From Asticcacaulis solisilvae (GTDB lineage Bacteria; Pseudomonadota; Alphaproteobacteria; Caulobacterales; Caulobacteraceae): DNA of 64,000 nucleotides. The notes under the pieces are model-generated. The model had not been told where the DNA came from, made no database searches, and saw only the letters and a list, made by a program, of their open reading frames with translations. Within the stretch, counting starts at the first letter, position 1. Each line of letters opens with the position of its first letter. Shown here piece by piece: positions 44,695 to 53,393 of this stretch. The DNA lies in the NCBI RefSeq assembly GCF_017875235.1, contig NZ_JAGGMI010000008.1:62001-126000 (forward strand). The letters are read 5' to 3'. The position numbers and the translations under genes were made by a program.

Positions 44695-46092
44695 TTAAAG
44701 CCTATAGTACTGCTGCCATTCTTTTCGCGGCTCATCGCCCTGCAGCAGCGCGTCGGCCAGCTCGTTATTGGTAATCCGCCGGGTCTTGCTGTCAAACGCC
44801 ACCGCCGTATTCAGGCGTTGCGCGATCACCCCCAACGCCATCGCCTGGCACAGCGGCCCGGCGACCGAGAATCGCGACCGGCAGACCTCTTCGCCCTTCG
44901 CGGCGCGGACAAAGTTGAGAAAATGATCGGACGGGCTCTTCGGCACCTCGGGCAGGGATGCCAGTATGTCCTTGGCGCGCGATCCCCCGATGATTTCCAT
45001 TTCGCTGGCGTGCGAACCACCCTTCATGATCACGCCATCGCCATAGATGACCTTGCCGGGCGCCAGCTTCTTTGTTTCAATGGAGCCCGACGTCGGAGGC
45101 GGAATATTGGGGTCGACGACGGACTCGCCGAAATTTTCGGGCAGCGGCGGATAGTTCTGCTGGCCCTCATACCAGGTCAGTTCCACTGGCGGCTTCTTGC
45201 CGCGCGCCGGAAAGCTGAAGCGCAGGGTCGAGTTCTGCGGGAACAGGAAGGCGCTGTGGCCCTGGGTATAGATCGGCGCGACTTCGGTCGGCAGTCCCAG
45301 TTCGAGGAATTCGTGGGCGTTGTCGAAGATATGCGCGCCCCAGTCGCCCAGGGCGCCATTGCCAAAATCGTACCACGACCGCCATTCGCCGATCATATAG
45401 CCCTGGTTATAGGGATGCGTTTTGGCCGTCGCCAGCCAGGTGTCATAGTCGAGCCCGGGCGGCACCGGCTGCGCCGGCAGAAAGTCGGTCACGGCCTTGC
45501 CGTGCCACCGCCGGGGGCTGTTCATAAAGGCGGTGATCTTGGTGACATCGCGAATAATGCCGGCCTTGACCCAGGCGGCGAACTGGAAATAGCCCTGGCC
45601 GGAATGACCCTGGTTTCCCATCTGCGCCGCCACCTTGTATGTCTTTTCGGCGTCCATCATGAGCTGCACCTGACGGAAGCTGTGGCCCATCGGCTTTTCA
45701 CAATAGATGTGCTTGCCGGACGCCATGGCCCGCATCGCGATCGGAAAATGCGAAAAATCCGGCGTGGCGATGCTGACCGCGTCAAACTGTTTTCCCATCT
45801 GGTCGAACATCTGACGGAAGTCGTGGAACTGTCGCGCATTGGGATACTGGGTGATGATAGCCTGCGTCGCCGGTGATCCCATGTCGGTGTCGCAGAGCGC
45901 CACCACATTGACCAGGCCGGTCGCCTCAAGGCCTTTGACCACGTCAACGCCGCGGCCGCCGATGCCGCAGCACGCCAGGTTGATCTTGTCGTTGAGACCT
46001 CTTGCGCGGACGATTGCGGGCATGGCCGCCGTGCCCAGCGCGGCCGCTACGACGCCGGACGCAAACGCGCGGCGATCCATCGATCCAGTCAT
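44695..46092 (-). CDS. Tat-exported Gfo/Idh/MocA oxidoreductase
   Basis: A 465-aa protein, ATG after AGGAGAGG. The signal MTGSMDRRAFASGVVAAALG looks twin-arginine, expected for an enzyme carrying a folded nucleotide cofactor. The Rossmann motif CGIGGRGVD lies near residue 43. The family YCEKPMG motif is near 140. A C-terminal alpha/beta substrate domain with LTWYEGQQNYPP follows. Family members oxidise or reduce sugar hydroxyls with tightly bound NAD(P). It sits 43 bases downstream of the DUF1080 gene on the same strand, which points to a periplasmic 3-keto-sugar pathway. Confidence 0.9.
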   Translation of the reverse strand: MTGSMDRRAFASGVVAAALGTAAMPAIVRARGLNDKINLACCGIGGRGVDVVKGLEATGLVNVVALCDTDMGSPATQAIITQYPNARQFHDFRQMFDQMGKQFDAVSIATPDFSHFPIAMRAMASGKHIYCEKPMGHSFRQVQLMMDAEKTYKVAAQMGNQGHSGQGYFQFAAWVKAGIIRDVTKITAFMNSPRRWHGKAVTDFLPAQPVPPGLDYDTWLATAKTHPYNQGYMIGEWRSWYDFGNGALGDWGAHIFDNAHEFLELGLPTEVAPIYTQGHSAFLFPQNSTLRFSFPARGKKPPVELTWYEGQQNYPPLPENFGESVVDPNIPPPTSGSIETKKLAPGKVIYGDGVIMKGGSHASEMEIIGGSRAKDILASLPEVPKSPSDHFLNFVRAAKGEEVCRSRFSVAGPLCQAMALGVIAQRLNTAVAFDSKTRRITNNELADALLQGDEPRKEWQQYYRL

Positions 46093-46135
46093 CTCATGCC
46101 TCTCCTGTTCAACCGTTTTATGCTTGCCGCTGGGA

Positions 46136-46948
46136 CTATTGCGCCGGCAATTCGCGGAGTTTTATATTGCGGAAGGATACCGTATTGCCGTGATCCTGCA
46201 GCAGGATATGGCCATCACGCCATTCGCCAAAGCCGGAAATCGCGCTGAACTTGCTTTGCTTCACAGCCTCGCGAAACGCTTCGGACCCGCGCACGAAGGA
46301 CACGGTCTGCTTTCCGTTCAGCCAGAAGGTAACCGTGTCGCCCTGGGCGACGATCCGGGCGCTGTTCCATTCCCCTGTGGGGTTCACCAGCTTGTCCTTC
46401 GGCGCCGGAATGACGTCGTAAAACGAACCGATCGTCCGGTTGCCGTCCCTGCCGAGCTTCGCGTCCGGGTGAAGGGCGTCGTCGAGAACCTGGAACTCCA
46501 TGCCGATCCCCGAACCCACCTTGACCGGCTTGCCGGTATACTTGTCGATTGGCGACAGGTCGGACTGGGCGAAAATCTTGATGCCGCTGTTGGCGCCGGG
46601 CGTGATCCTGAAATCGACCTTCAGTTCGAAGTCGGAATAGCGTTTCCGGGTAATGATATCGCCGCCTGCGCGCCCCTCCTCGCCGCCCTTCTCATGGATG
46701 GTCAAGGTGCCATCGCAGGACGTCCATCCCGATTGCGGAAACTGGTCGCTGTTCAGGCCGCGCCACTGGCTCAGGTCCTTACCATCCCACAACAGGACCC
46801 AGCCTTCGGATCGCTCGGCTGCCGTAAGCCTGTTTGATGTGTCACCCGGCGCTGGCTTGCAGGCCGTCTCGGCCATAGCCGCCGATGCCATGCCGGACGC
46901 GCTCATTAGAACCGCGAAAGCGAATGGGAGAAGACTAAATCGTGACAT
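46136..46948 (-). CDS. DUF1080 (3-keto-disaccharide hydrolase-like) exported protein
   Basis: A 270-aa protein, ATG at 46948 after AGAGGAAG, with a Sec signal (MSRFSLLPFAFAVLMSASGMASAAMA). The concanavalin-like DUF1080 domain covers about 48-265: GWVLLWDGKDLSQWRG, YSDFELKVDFRITPGANSGI, GIGMEFQVLDD and GNTVSFRNIKLREL. DUF1080 proteins cleave 3-keto-glycosides after an oxidoreductase has oxidised C3. The adjacent exported Gfo/Idh/MocA gene would supply that step. The upstream 508 bases should hold the promoter of the pair. Confidence 0.88.
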   Translation of the reverse strand: MSRFSLLPFAFAVLMSASGMASAAMAETACKPAPGDTSNRLTAAERSEGWVLLWDGKDLSQWRGLNSDQFPQSGWTSCDGTLTIHEKGGEEGRAGGDIITRKRYSDFELKVDFRITPGANSGIKIFAQSDLSPIDKYTGKPVKVGSGIGMEFQVLDDALHPDAKLGRDGNRTIGSFYDVIPAPKDKLVNPTGEWNSARIVAQGDTVTFWLNGKQTVSFVRGSEAFREAVKQSKFSAISGFGEWRDGHILLQDHGNTVSFRNIKLRELPAQ

Positions 46949-47456
46949 GGCGCTTCCTCTTTATGCTGTGCAGGATCGCCCCAAGGCCGATGTTGCAATG
47001 CGCGCGACCACCAGGATTATGCGAGGTGGAAGGGCATAAAACATGGCATGCGCAGCCTTCTGAAGGGCCTTCGGTCTCCCACATGTAGTGGACTTACCAA
47101 TTCGCGTTCATCGCGTCAACTGGCCGGACCAAATACCACTCCACGGGACCTCGAGCTCGGCAGGTGCAACGGTCTTGCAGATAACGCCTTGACGCCCTTA
47201 CCACGTCGCCAGACCCTTGTCAGGTAAAGGTCCGCGCCTGTTCAGGTGGCAGGCGTGAGACCTTCTATTCATTCGTAAAATAGCATTTCATGCAATGGTT
47301 AAGGTGGTACGGTGACGCAGTCAAGGGCGAGAGAAGTGAGCAGGTATAGTGGTGGCGTGATCGATCATATTCACGCTGCCGGCGGCGGAGCGTACAGTTC
47401 GCCTTCGTGATGGAGCTAAACGAATAGAGCGCAGGCTGGAACCCGGCACAGCCCCT
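46949..47456. other. intergenic region, no gene seen
   Basis: These 508 bases lie between the DUF1080 start and the chitinase stop. No frame on either strand resembles a protein, and I see no strong hairpin. It should include the promoter of the DUF1080-oxidoreductase pair and the 3' end of the chitinase transcript. Confidence 0.4.
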
Positions 47457-48707
47457 CTACTCGCCCTTGCCCGTCGCGGCCGCCGCCATGGCGTTGACCA
47501 AGGTTTCGTCGTCATGGGTCAGTTCCCAGGCGAACAGGCCGGCCAGGCCTTCCTTCCGGGCATAGCGCCCCTTGTCGGCAAGGCTTTGCGGCGTATCCAG
47601 CGAAATGAAGCCGCCCGTCTTCGGGTCGTGGAGATAGGCCGCGCCCGCCACCTTATCATAGCCGGCCGTCCAGCCCTTGGCTTCCAGGCCGCGCGCCTTG
47701 ATCTCGGTCCACGATGCCATGCCAACGAAATCGCCGCCTGAGCCGCTGGCCGGGAAGCGGCCTTCGTCAAAGCGCGCCTTCGTCCATTCGCGGCCATAGA
47801 AGCCCGCGCCCAGCACCATCTTGGCGGCGGGCACGCCGGCGGCCTTGAGGTTTTCGATCATGGCGTCCGAGCCATAGAAGTCCGTCGACGGCCCGGCGGT
47901 CAGGTTGGTGTGGTGGCCCGGCCAGCCGCCCCCGCCCGAATAGTCGCCAATGCGCTGGAAGGCCTTTTCCGGCGTGAAGTCGTAGGTCATGACAAATACG
48001 AGGTCGAAGTCGTCCTCGACGCCCCGCCAGTCGATCCCCGCCACCGAACGCGGATAGCCGGCCACCGCCGTCGTCAAAAGCCGCTCGCGGCCGTCGCTGG
48101 CTTCCATGGCATCGAACGCCCCGCGCAGTCCCTCGACCAGGGCGCGGTGATCCTTCGCTTCCTGGATGCGCGCCGCGTCGGACAAGGGCGCGCGCGCCTC
48201 GTCGCCGCCGCCCGGATATTCCCAGTCGATGTCGAGCCCGTCGAACACCGGATGGGCCTTCAGCAAGGCGACGCCTGAGTCGATGAACGCCCTGCGCCGT
48301 TCAGCTTTCGCGACGACTTCGGGAAACATCGGCATGCCCCAGCCGCCGACCGAAGCGATGACCTTCAGGCCCGGATCGCGCGTTTTCAGCGCGGCGATCG
48401 CTTTCAGGTCGGCGCGCGTCTTGTCGTCGGCGGGCAAGGTGATGGCGTAGTCGGCCTTGCCCTTGCACAGGGGTTCGCGTTCTTTCTTCTCCTTGGCGTC
48501 GAAGGCCGGGCTGTCGCCGCACACCGGCACGAAGGCGTAGACCAGGTGGATGAGTTTCGTCGTCGAGGGCCGCTCCAGCGCCGCATGCCCGCCGCCATTG
48601 GGGAAGTAGTAGGCCGCGACCACGGGTTCAGCCGCCGCCGGCAGCGCCGCCAGGGCGGCCAGGGCGGCCAGGCAAAGGGTGGAAAGAAGTGCCGTGCGTG
48701 CGCCCAT
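47457..48707 (-). CDS. GH18 family glycosidase (chitinase-like), exported
   Basis: A 416-aa protein from ATG 48707 (MGARTALLSTLCLAALAALAAL..., Sec signal to about residue 27; AGGGA upstream). The GH18 barrel signatures are intact: KVIASVGGWG (115-124, the SxGG motif) and FDGLDIDWEYPGG (155-167, the DxxDxDxE motif with catalytic Glu163). YDFTPEKAFQRIGDYSG and LAGLFAWELTHDD complete the barrel. The enzyme hydrolyses beta-1,4 links next to N-acetylglucosamine by substrate-assisted catalysis, in chitin or similar polymers. No chitin-binding module is attached. Monocistronic by its surroundings. Confidence 0.92.
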   Translation of the reverse strand: MGARTALLSTLCLAALAALAALPAAAEPVVAAYYFPNGGGHAALERPSTTKLIHLVYAFVPVCGDSPAFDAKEKKEREPLCKGKADYAITLPADDKTRADLKAIAALKTRDPGLKVIASVGGWGMPMFPEVVAKAERRRAFIDSGVALLKAHPVFDGLDIDWEYPGGGDEARAPLSDAARIQEAKDHRALVEGLRGAFDAMEASDGRERLLTTAVAGYPRSVAGIDWRGVEDDFDLVFVMTYDFTPEKAFQRIGDYSGGGGWPGHHTNLTAGPSTDFYGSDAMIENLKAAGVPAAKMVLGAGFYGREWTKARFDEGRFPASGSGGDFVGMASWTEIKARGLEAKGWTAGYDKVAGAAYLHDPKTGGFISLDTPQSLADKGRYARKEGLAGLFAWELTHDDETLVNAMAAAATGKGE

Positions 48708-49123
48708 GTCGTATATCCCTGTCAACGGCAGTTGGTCTGCCCTGCGCAAATGGTTATCACCACATACGCGCCACGACAAGTCCAATCCAATACCTCAAGG
48801 GGTGATGGGCGCCGTTTGATGAGGGGGCACGACGCCCATCTGTGCCGCGGGGGGATGCGGCCCGGACAGTCCTGTACCCCGATCGTGACTTTTCAAAAGC
48901 GGGTGTGCGTCAAATCCGTCATACAGCAATATTTCCATCAAAACTTCCGGATCTACACACAGGCCACGCCTTGGCCGCATTTGTTTTACTGTGTCACGCC
49001 TGAAGTACAGGCAACAAACCTGAAGTAATCCGGTCTCACTGTCGCCAACCGCATCCTTAGAACTGGCGCCCTGCCCGCCCGGATGATCGGCATCCCGGCG
49101 GCGTCCAGCTTTCCGGATCCCCG
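48708..49123. other. divergent intergenic region
   Basis: This 416-base gap lies between the divergent chitinase and autotransporter genes. Its middle (about 48880-49020) is relatively AT-rich. No small gene or clear hairpin is visible; promoters for both genes are expected. Confidence 0.4.
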
Positions 49124-52100
49124 ATGCGCAGACATGCTCTCCTTGCGGCCGCCTCCGTCCTTGTCCTGGCCTATGCGCCGCTGGCCCTGGCCGCGACGAC
49201 GATTTCGACGGCGACGACCGCGCCCGTGACGACCAGCACCGCCGGCGACACCACCGTCACCAGCGACGGCGCGATCACGCTGACCAGCGGCACCGCCATC
49301 ACGCTCGACAGCGACAACCTGCTCAGCTTCAACGGCACGATCGACATGACCGAGTCCGAGTCGGGCAGCACCGGCATATTGATCACCGACGTGCCCAACC
49401 GCACCCAGGACCTGACCATCACCGGAGACATCTCCGTCACCGACGATTACGACGCCGAAGACACCAATGACGACGACGTCATCGACGCCCCGTTCGCCGA
49501 AGGCACGGCGCGCTATGGCGTGCGTTCGACGGGCGCATCGGCATTCACCGGCGATGTCGAGGTGACGAGCGACAGCGTCATCACCATCCACGGCAACGAC
49601 TCCTACGGCATCCGCTTCGAAAACGCGATCGACGGCGACTTCACCTATGACGGCGCCACAACCGTCTATGGCAATGACGCCACCGGCCTGGCGCTCGACA
49701 ACGGCGTCACCGGCAATGTTTACTTAAGCGGCTCGGCGGGCGTGTGGGGCAGCAACAGTTCCGCCGTCCGGCTGAACGGCGCCATCGGCGGGTCGCTGAT
49801 CATCGACGGCAGCTACAGCGGCACCGGCTACTCTACGACCGGCACGCTCGACAGCGACATCCTGGCCGGGCTCGATCCCGCGCTCAACCTGCTGCAATCC
49901 GGCCCCCTTATGACGATTTCGGGCGATGTCGCGGGCGGCATCCTGTTCGGCGCTTCGGTCACCAGCGAGGACGACGACAATACCGACGAAGACGGCGACG
50001 GGCTCACCGACAGCACGCAGACGACAGCGTCGCTGACCCAATACGGCGGCGCGCCCGCCCTGCGCATCGCTTCGGCGGACAGCGATATCTCCATCGGCGG
50101 CCTCTCCTATGCCAGCACGGCGCTCGATCCGCCCAGCGTCAATTACGGCCTGCTGGTGCGCGGCACGATCGGTGCCTACGGCATCTATTCCGGCGTCGAC
50201 ACCACCGCCGTGCAGCTCGGCGGCCTCGGCCACGGCGTCACCATCGCCAACGGCATCGGCGTCGCCGGCTCCATCACCAGCTCGGCCTATGGCGGCGATA
50301 CCACCGCCTTGGCCGTGATGGCGGGCGCCACGACCCCGCGCCTCGACGTCACGGGCGGGATCAGCGCCACCACCACGACGGCGACGACGGTCGATGACGA
50401 CGTCTATACGACGGTCGGCAACACGACCGCCAAAGCCGTCACCATCGCCTCGGGCGCCTCTCTGCCCACGATCGCGATCGGCGAAAGCGCCAGCCTCCAT
50501 GCTTCAGGCGTCGGCTCGACGGCCAGCGCCACGGCGATCGAGGACCGATCCAATACCCTGACCAGCATCACCAATAGCGGCACGCTCAGCGCCGCCGTCA
50601 CCGCCTCCGACGACGACGGGGACGACGTCGCCGACGCCATTACCGGCACGGCCATCGCCATCGACACGCGCACCAACACGGTCGGCCTTACCCTCACCCA
50701 GACCGATACGGCGCCTGACGACGACGACATCGCCGCCCCCTATATCTACGGCAAGATCCTGCTGGGATCGGGCGACGACGCCATATCCTCCTCCGGCGGC
50801 TTCATCTATGGCGACGTCGCCTGGGGCGCGGGCACGGGCAGCTTCACGCTCAGCGACGGCGCCGTCTATCTGGGCGCCATGACCTCATCGGGCGCCATCG
50901 CCATGGACATCACCGACGGCGGTTCGGCCGCGCTGCTGTCCGGCACGGACCTCACCCTGAGCAGCCTCCACGTCGACGGCGACAGCACCTTCGGCCTGAC
51001 GCTCGACACCGACGCCACGACCACGCCTCGCGTCACCAGTACGGGCAGCGTCGTCTTCGATGACGGCGCGACGCTCAATCTCGGTCTCGACAAGATCATC
51101 ACGACGCCGACCGCCTTTACCGTGCTGACGGCCGCCAAGATCAGCCTCGGCGACATCGAAACCTCGACGCGCGACGGCTACATCCCCTATCTCTACCACG
51201 CCGACCTGGCCCTCAATGACGCGGCGACCGTCCTGTCGGCCAACTTCCGCCTGAAGACCCAGGACGAGGCCGGCTATTCCGACAACCAGTACACCGCCCT
51301 CATGCCGGTGCTCGGCGTCGTCGCCCAGGACAGCGGCGCCCAGGCCTCGCTGCTGTCCCAGACCGACAAGACGGGCTTCGACAGCGTCTTCAACCAGTAC
51401 CTGCCCGACTATAGCGGCGAAGCCCTGCTCAGCCTTTCGCTGGGCGCACAGTCGCTGAACCGTTCGCTCAGCGCCCTGACCGTGGTCCCCGGTAACGACG
51501 GCGGCCAGTACTGGCTGCAGGAATATGGCTACCACACACAGCGCGACTATGGTGAGACGGCGGGCTTCACCGCCACGACCCTCAGCATGTCCGGCGGCCG
51601 CGAACGCAGCGTCTACGGCAACCAGATGGTCGGGGTCTATGCGTCGATGACCGCCGCCTCGCCCTATGACAGTTTCGCGATTTCCAGCGAAGGCATGTCG
51701 GCCTCGGACCTGACGGCCGGCGGCTACTGGCGCCTGAACCACGCGACCGGCGTCAAGGCGTGGGCCCATGCCGGCCTGGGCTTCGTGCAACTGCGCAGCA
51801 TCCGCAACCTCCTCACCACCTATGTCGTGCGCGAGTCCGAGGCCAAATGGAACGGCTATTCGATCAGCGCGGGCGCCGGGATGAGCTACGACATCACCGC
51901 CGGCCGTTTTGCGGTCACGCCCGAAGTCCTGGCCGACTACTACCGCCTGAGCGAGGCGAAACACACCGAAACCGGCGGCGGCGACACCTTCGACCTGACG
52001 GTTGCCGAACGCGACAGCCACATGGTCTCCGCCACAGCCCGACTGCGCGCCAGCTATGACCTGGGCCTCGCCCGGCCCGAGATCTGGCTGGGCTACCGCC

Positions 52101-52318
52101 AGAATGTCAGCGTGAAGCTGGCCGACACCATCGCCAATTTCGCGGGCGGCGACGCCTTCACCTTGAGCGCCGGCGCTGTCGAAGGCGGCGGCCCGGTCGC
52201 GGGTTTCCGTATTTCGCAGGACGGCCAGTACAGCCATCTCGGCCTCGAAGTGCAGTACGAAAAGCTCGAGGCTTACGAAAACGCCTCGATCGCACTGCGG
52301 ACGCGCTTTCAGTTTTAG
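49124..52318 (+). CDS. autotransporter with an acidic passenger (type Va secretion)
   Basis: A 1064-aa protein. Signal peptide MRRHALLAAASVLVLAYAPLALA. The Thr/Ser/Asp-rich passenger (about 25-770) has short repeated strands typical of a beta-helix and lacks Cys. It contains very acidic loops (DDYDAEDTNDDDVID, EDDDNTDEDGDGLTD, DDDGDDVAD, PDDDDIAAP), of which NTDEDGDGLTD has the DxDxDG calcium-loop form. The last ~275 residues form the membrane beta-barrel (QYWLQEYGYHTQRDYG onward), ending in the outer-membrane signature with final Phe (ALRTRFQF). No protease or lipase motif in the passenger. Probable surface adhesin or structural protein. Confidence 0.9.
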   Translation: MRRHALLAAASVLVLAYAPLALAATTISTATTAPVTTSTAGDTTVTSDGAITLTSGTAITLDSDNLLSFNGTIDMTESESGSTGILITDVPNRTQDLTITGDISVTDDYDAEDTNDDDVIDAPFAEGTARYGVRSTGASAFTGDVEVTSDSVITIHGNDSYGIRFENAIDGDFTYDGATTVYGNDATGLALDNGVTGNVYLSGSAGVWGSNSSAVRLNGAIGGSLIIDGSYSGTGYSTTGTLDSDILAGLDPALNLLQSGPLMTISGDVAGGILFGASVTSEDDDNTDEDGDGLTDSTQTTASLTQYGGAPALRIASADSDISIGGLSYASTALDPPSVNYGLLVRGTIGAYGIYSGVDTTAVQLGGLGHGVTIANGIGVAGSITSSAYGGDTTALAVMAGATTPRLDVTGGISATTTTATTVDDDVYTTVGNTTAKAVTIASGASLPTIAIGESASLHASGVGSTASATAIEDRSNTLTSITNSGTLSAAVTASDDDGDDVADAITGTAIAIDTRTNTVGLTLTQTDTAPDDDDIAAPYIYGKILLGSGDDAISSSGGFIYGDVAWGAGTGSFTLSDGAVYLGAMTSSGAIAMDITDGGSAALLSGTDLTLSSLHVDGDSTFGLTLDTDATTTPRVTSTGSVVFDDGATLNLGLDKIITTPTAFTVLTAAKISLGDIETSTRDGYIPYLYHADLALNDAATVLSANFRLKTQDEAGYSDNQYTALMPVLGVVAQDSGAQASLLSQTDKTGFDSVFNQYLPDYSGEALLSLSLGAQSLNRSLSALTVVPGNDGGQYWLQEYGYHTQRDYGETAGFTATTLSMSGGRERSVYGNQMVGVYASMTAASPYDSFAISSEGMSASDLTAGGYWRLNHATGVKAWAHAGLGFVQLRSIRNLLTTYVVRESEAKWNGYSISAGAGMSYDITAGRFAVTPEVLADYYRLSEAKHTETGGGDTFDLTVAERDSHMVSATARLRASYDLGLARPEIWLGYRQNVSVKLADTIANFAGGDAFTLSAGAVEGGGPVAGFRISQDGQYSHLGLEVQYEKLEAYENASIALRTRFQF

Positions 52319-52360
52319 CGCATGATGAACTTAGATCGAATTCTTGGTTGATATCGGAAG

Positions 52361-52448
52361 CCCCCTTCCGTCAGCTTCGCTTACGCTCGCTGCCACCTTC
52401 CCCGTAAACGGGGAAGGTGGCATTTGCGGAGCAAATGACGGAAGGGGG
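52361..52448. repeat. composite palindromic element A
   Basis: An 88-base element bounded by perfect 13-base arms CCCCCTTCCGTCA and TGACGGAAGGGGG. Inside are a CAGC...GCTG hairpin, a central 12-base stem CCACCTTCCCCG-TAAA-CGGGGAAGGTGG (52393-52420) and CATTTGC-GGA-GCAAATG. It lies between the convergent autotransporter and regulator genes and may end their transcripts. A reversed, expanded copy is at 57262. Confidence 0.8.
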
Positions 52449-52534
52449 ATTTCCGGCGTCGACCACATATTCCGTCCAGACTCATTACGCTCCGACCGGC
52501 GAATATTGTCTCGACGACATCTCACGGTCTGCCG

Positions 52535-53236
52535 TCACACCCGCAACATAAACCCCTGCCCGCGCACGGTACGCAGGCGGTCCCGTTCAGCCCCCAGCCG
52601 GCGCCGCAAACCGTTGACCAGCACCGGGATACTCGCCTGTCCGAATGACACGGCGCGCAGGGCGGTCAGCCGCGCGGCGATGGTTTCCGCCGTCAGGACG
52701 GCGTTGGGTTCGGCCAGGAAGATCCGCACCAGGCAGGCCTCGGTGTCGTTGAGCTTCAAGACGCCGCCATCTCCCGAAATCAGCGTCCGCGCCACCGTGT
52801 CGAAGGTCCAGCCGCCGATGGCGTTTCGCGTCTCGGCCTGGACCGCCACGCGCGCCCGGCCGCGCAACACCGCCCGGATGCGCGCGAACAGCTCGCGCGG
52901 CAGCGACCGAACCGGCAGGTAATCGTCGGCGCCGGCCTCAAGCGCGCTTATGGCGTGGTCCGTCCCGTCCGGGCCAATAGCGACCAGGGCATTGGCGCGA
53001 AAGACAAGCGAGGCATAGCGCAGCAGGTCCTCGCGAAACCGCTCGGGGCCAAAGTCGACGACCAGGACATCGGCGTGAAAACGATCGGTGGTGAAGCGGC
53101 CGTCGGGCAGGCAATCGGCCTGGCGGCAGTCGAACCCGGCCGCTTCAGCCTCCGCGACCGGGGCCTCCGCCGTCTTTGCCAGGGTAATCCACGTCAGGGT
53201 CGGACACGGCGCCGTCGCGGCATGGGGTTCAGACAT
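52535..53236 (-). CDS. atypical PhoB/OmpR-like regulator with degenerate receiver
   Basis: A 233-aa protein, ATG at 53236 (ribosome site AAAGAG). Residues about 10-120 have the receiver fold (ADVLVVDFGPERF, ALEAGADDYLPVRSLPRELFARIRAVLRG). However, the N-terminal acidic pair is missing (LTWITLAKTAEAP), and the switch Lys of the usual LxKPF is replaced (LPVRS). Activation by phosphorylation is therefore unlikely. The C-terminal ~95 residues are an OmpR-type winged helix (LNDTEACLVRIFLAEPNAVL, VLVNGLRRRLG, LRTVRGQGFML). No kinase is adjacent. It is divergent from the GH95 gene and could regulate it. Confidence 0.85.
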   Translation of the reverse strand: MSEPHAATAPCPTLTWITLAKTAEAPVAEAEAAGFDCRQADCLPDGRFTTDRFHADVLVVDFGPERFREDLLRYASLVFRANALVAIGPDGTDHAISALEAGADDYLPVRSLPRELFARIRAVLRGRARVAVQAETRNAIGGWTFDTVARTLISGDGGVLKLNDTEACLVRIFLAEPNAVLTAETIAARLTALRAVSFGQASIPVLVNGLRRRLGAERDRLRTVRGQGFMLRV

Positions 53237-53393
53237 CAAACTCTTTACACATCAGGAATACCGGCGTGACCCTATCACCGCGCACGACACGGGCGATGTC
53301 AGGACCGCAATATGCACCTGTTTCGCTCTTGACCCGGAGCGGCCGGTTTGACACCTTGCCGCAAATAAAAATGCATTCATGGGTGAAACGAAC

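Noticed and set aside
47321-47515. A 64-codon frame after the chitinase gene
   Set aside because: Arg/Ser-rich product overlapping the chitinase end in another frame, with no homology pattern.
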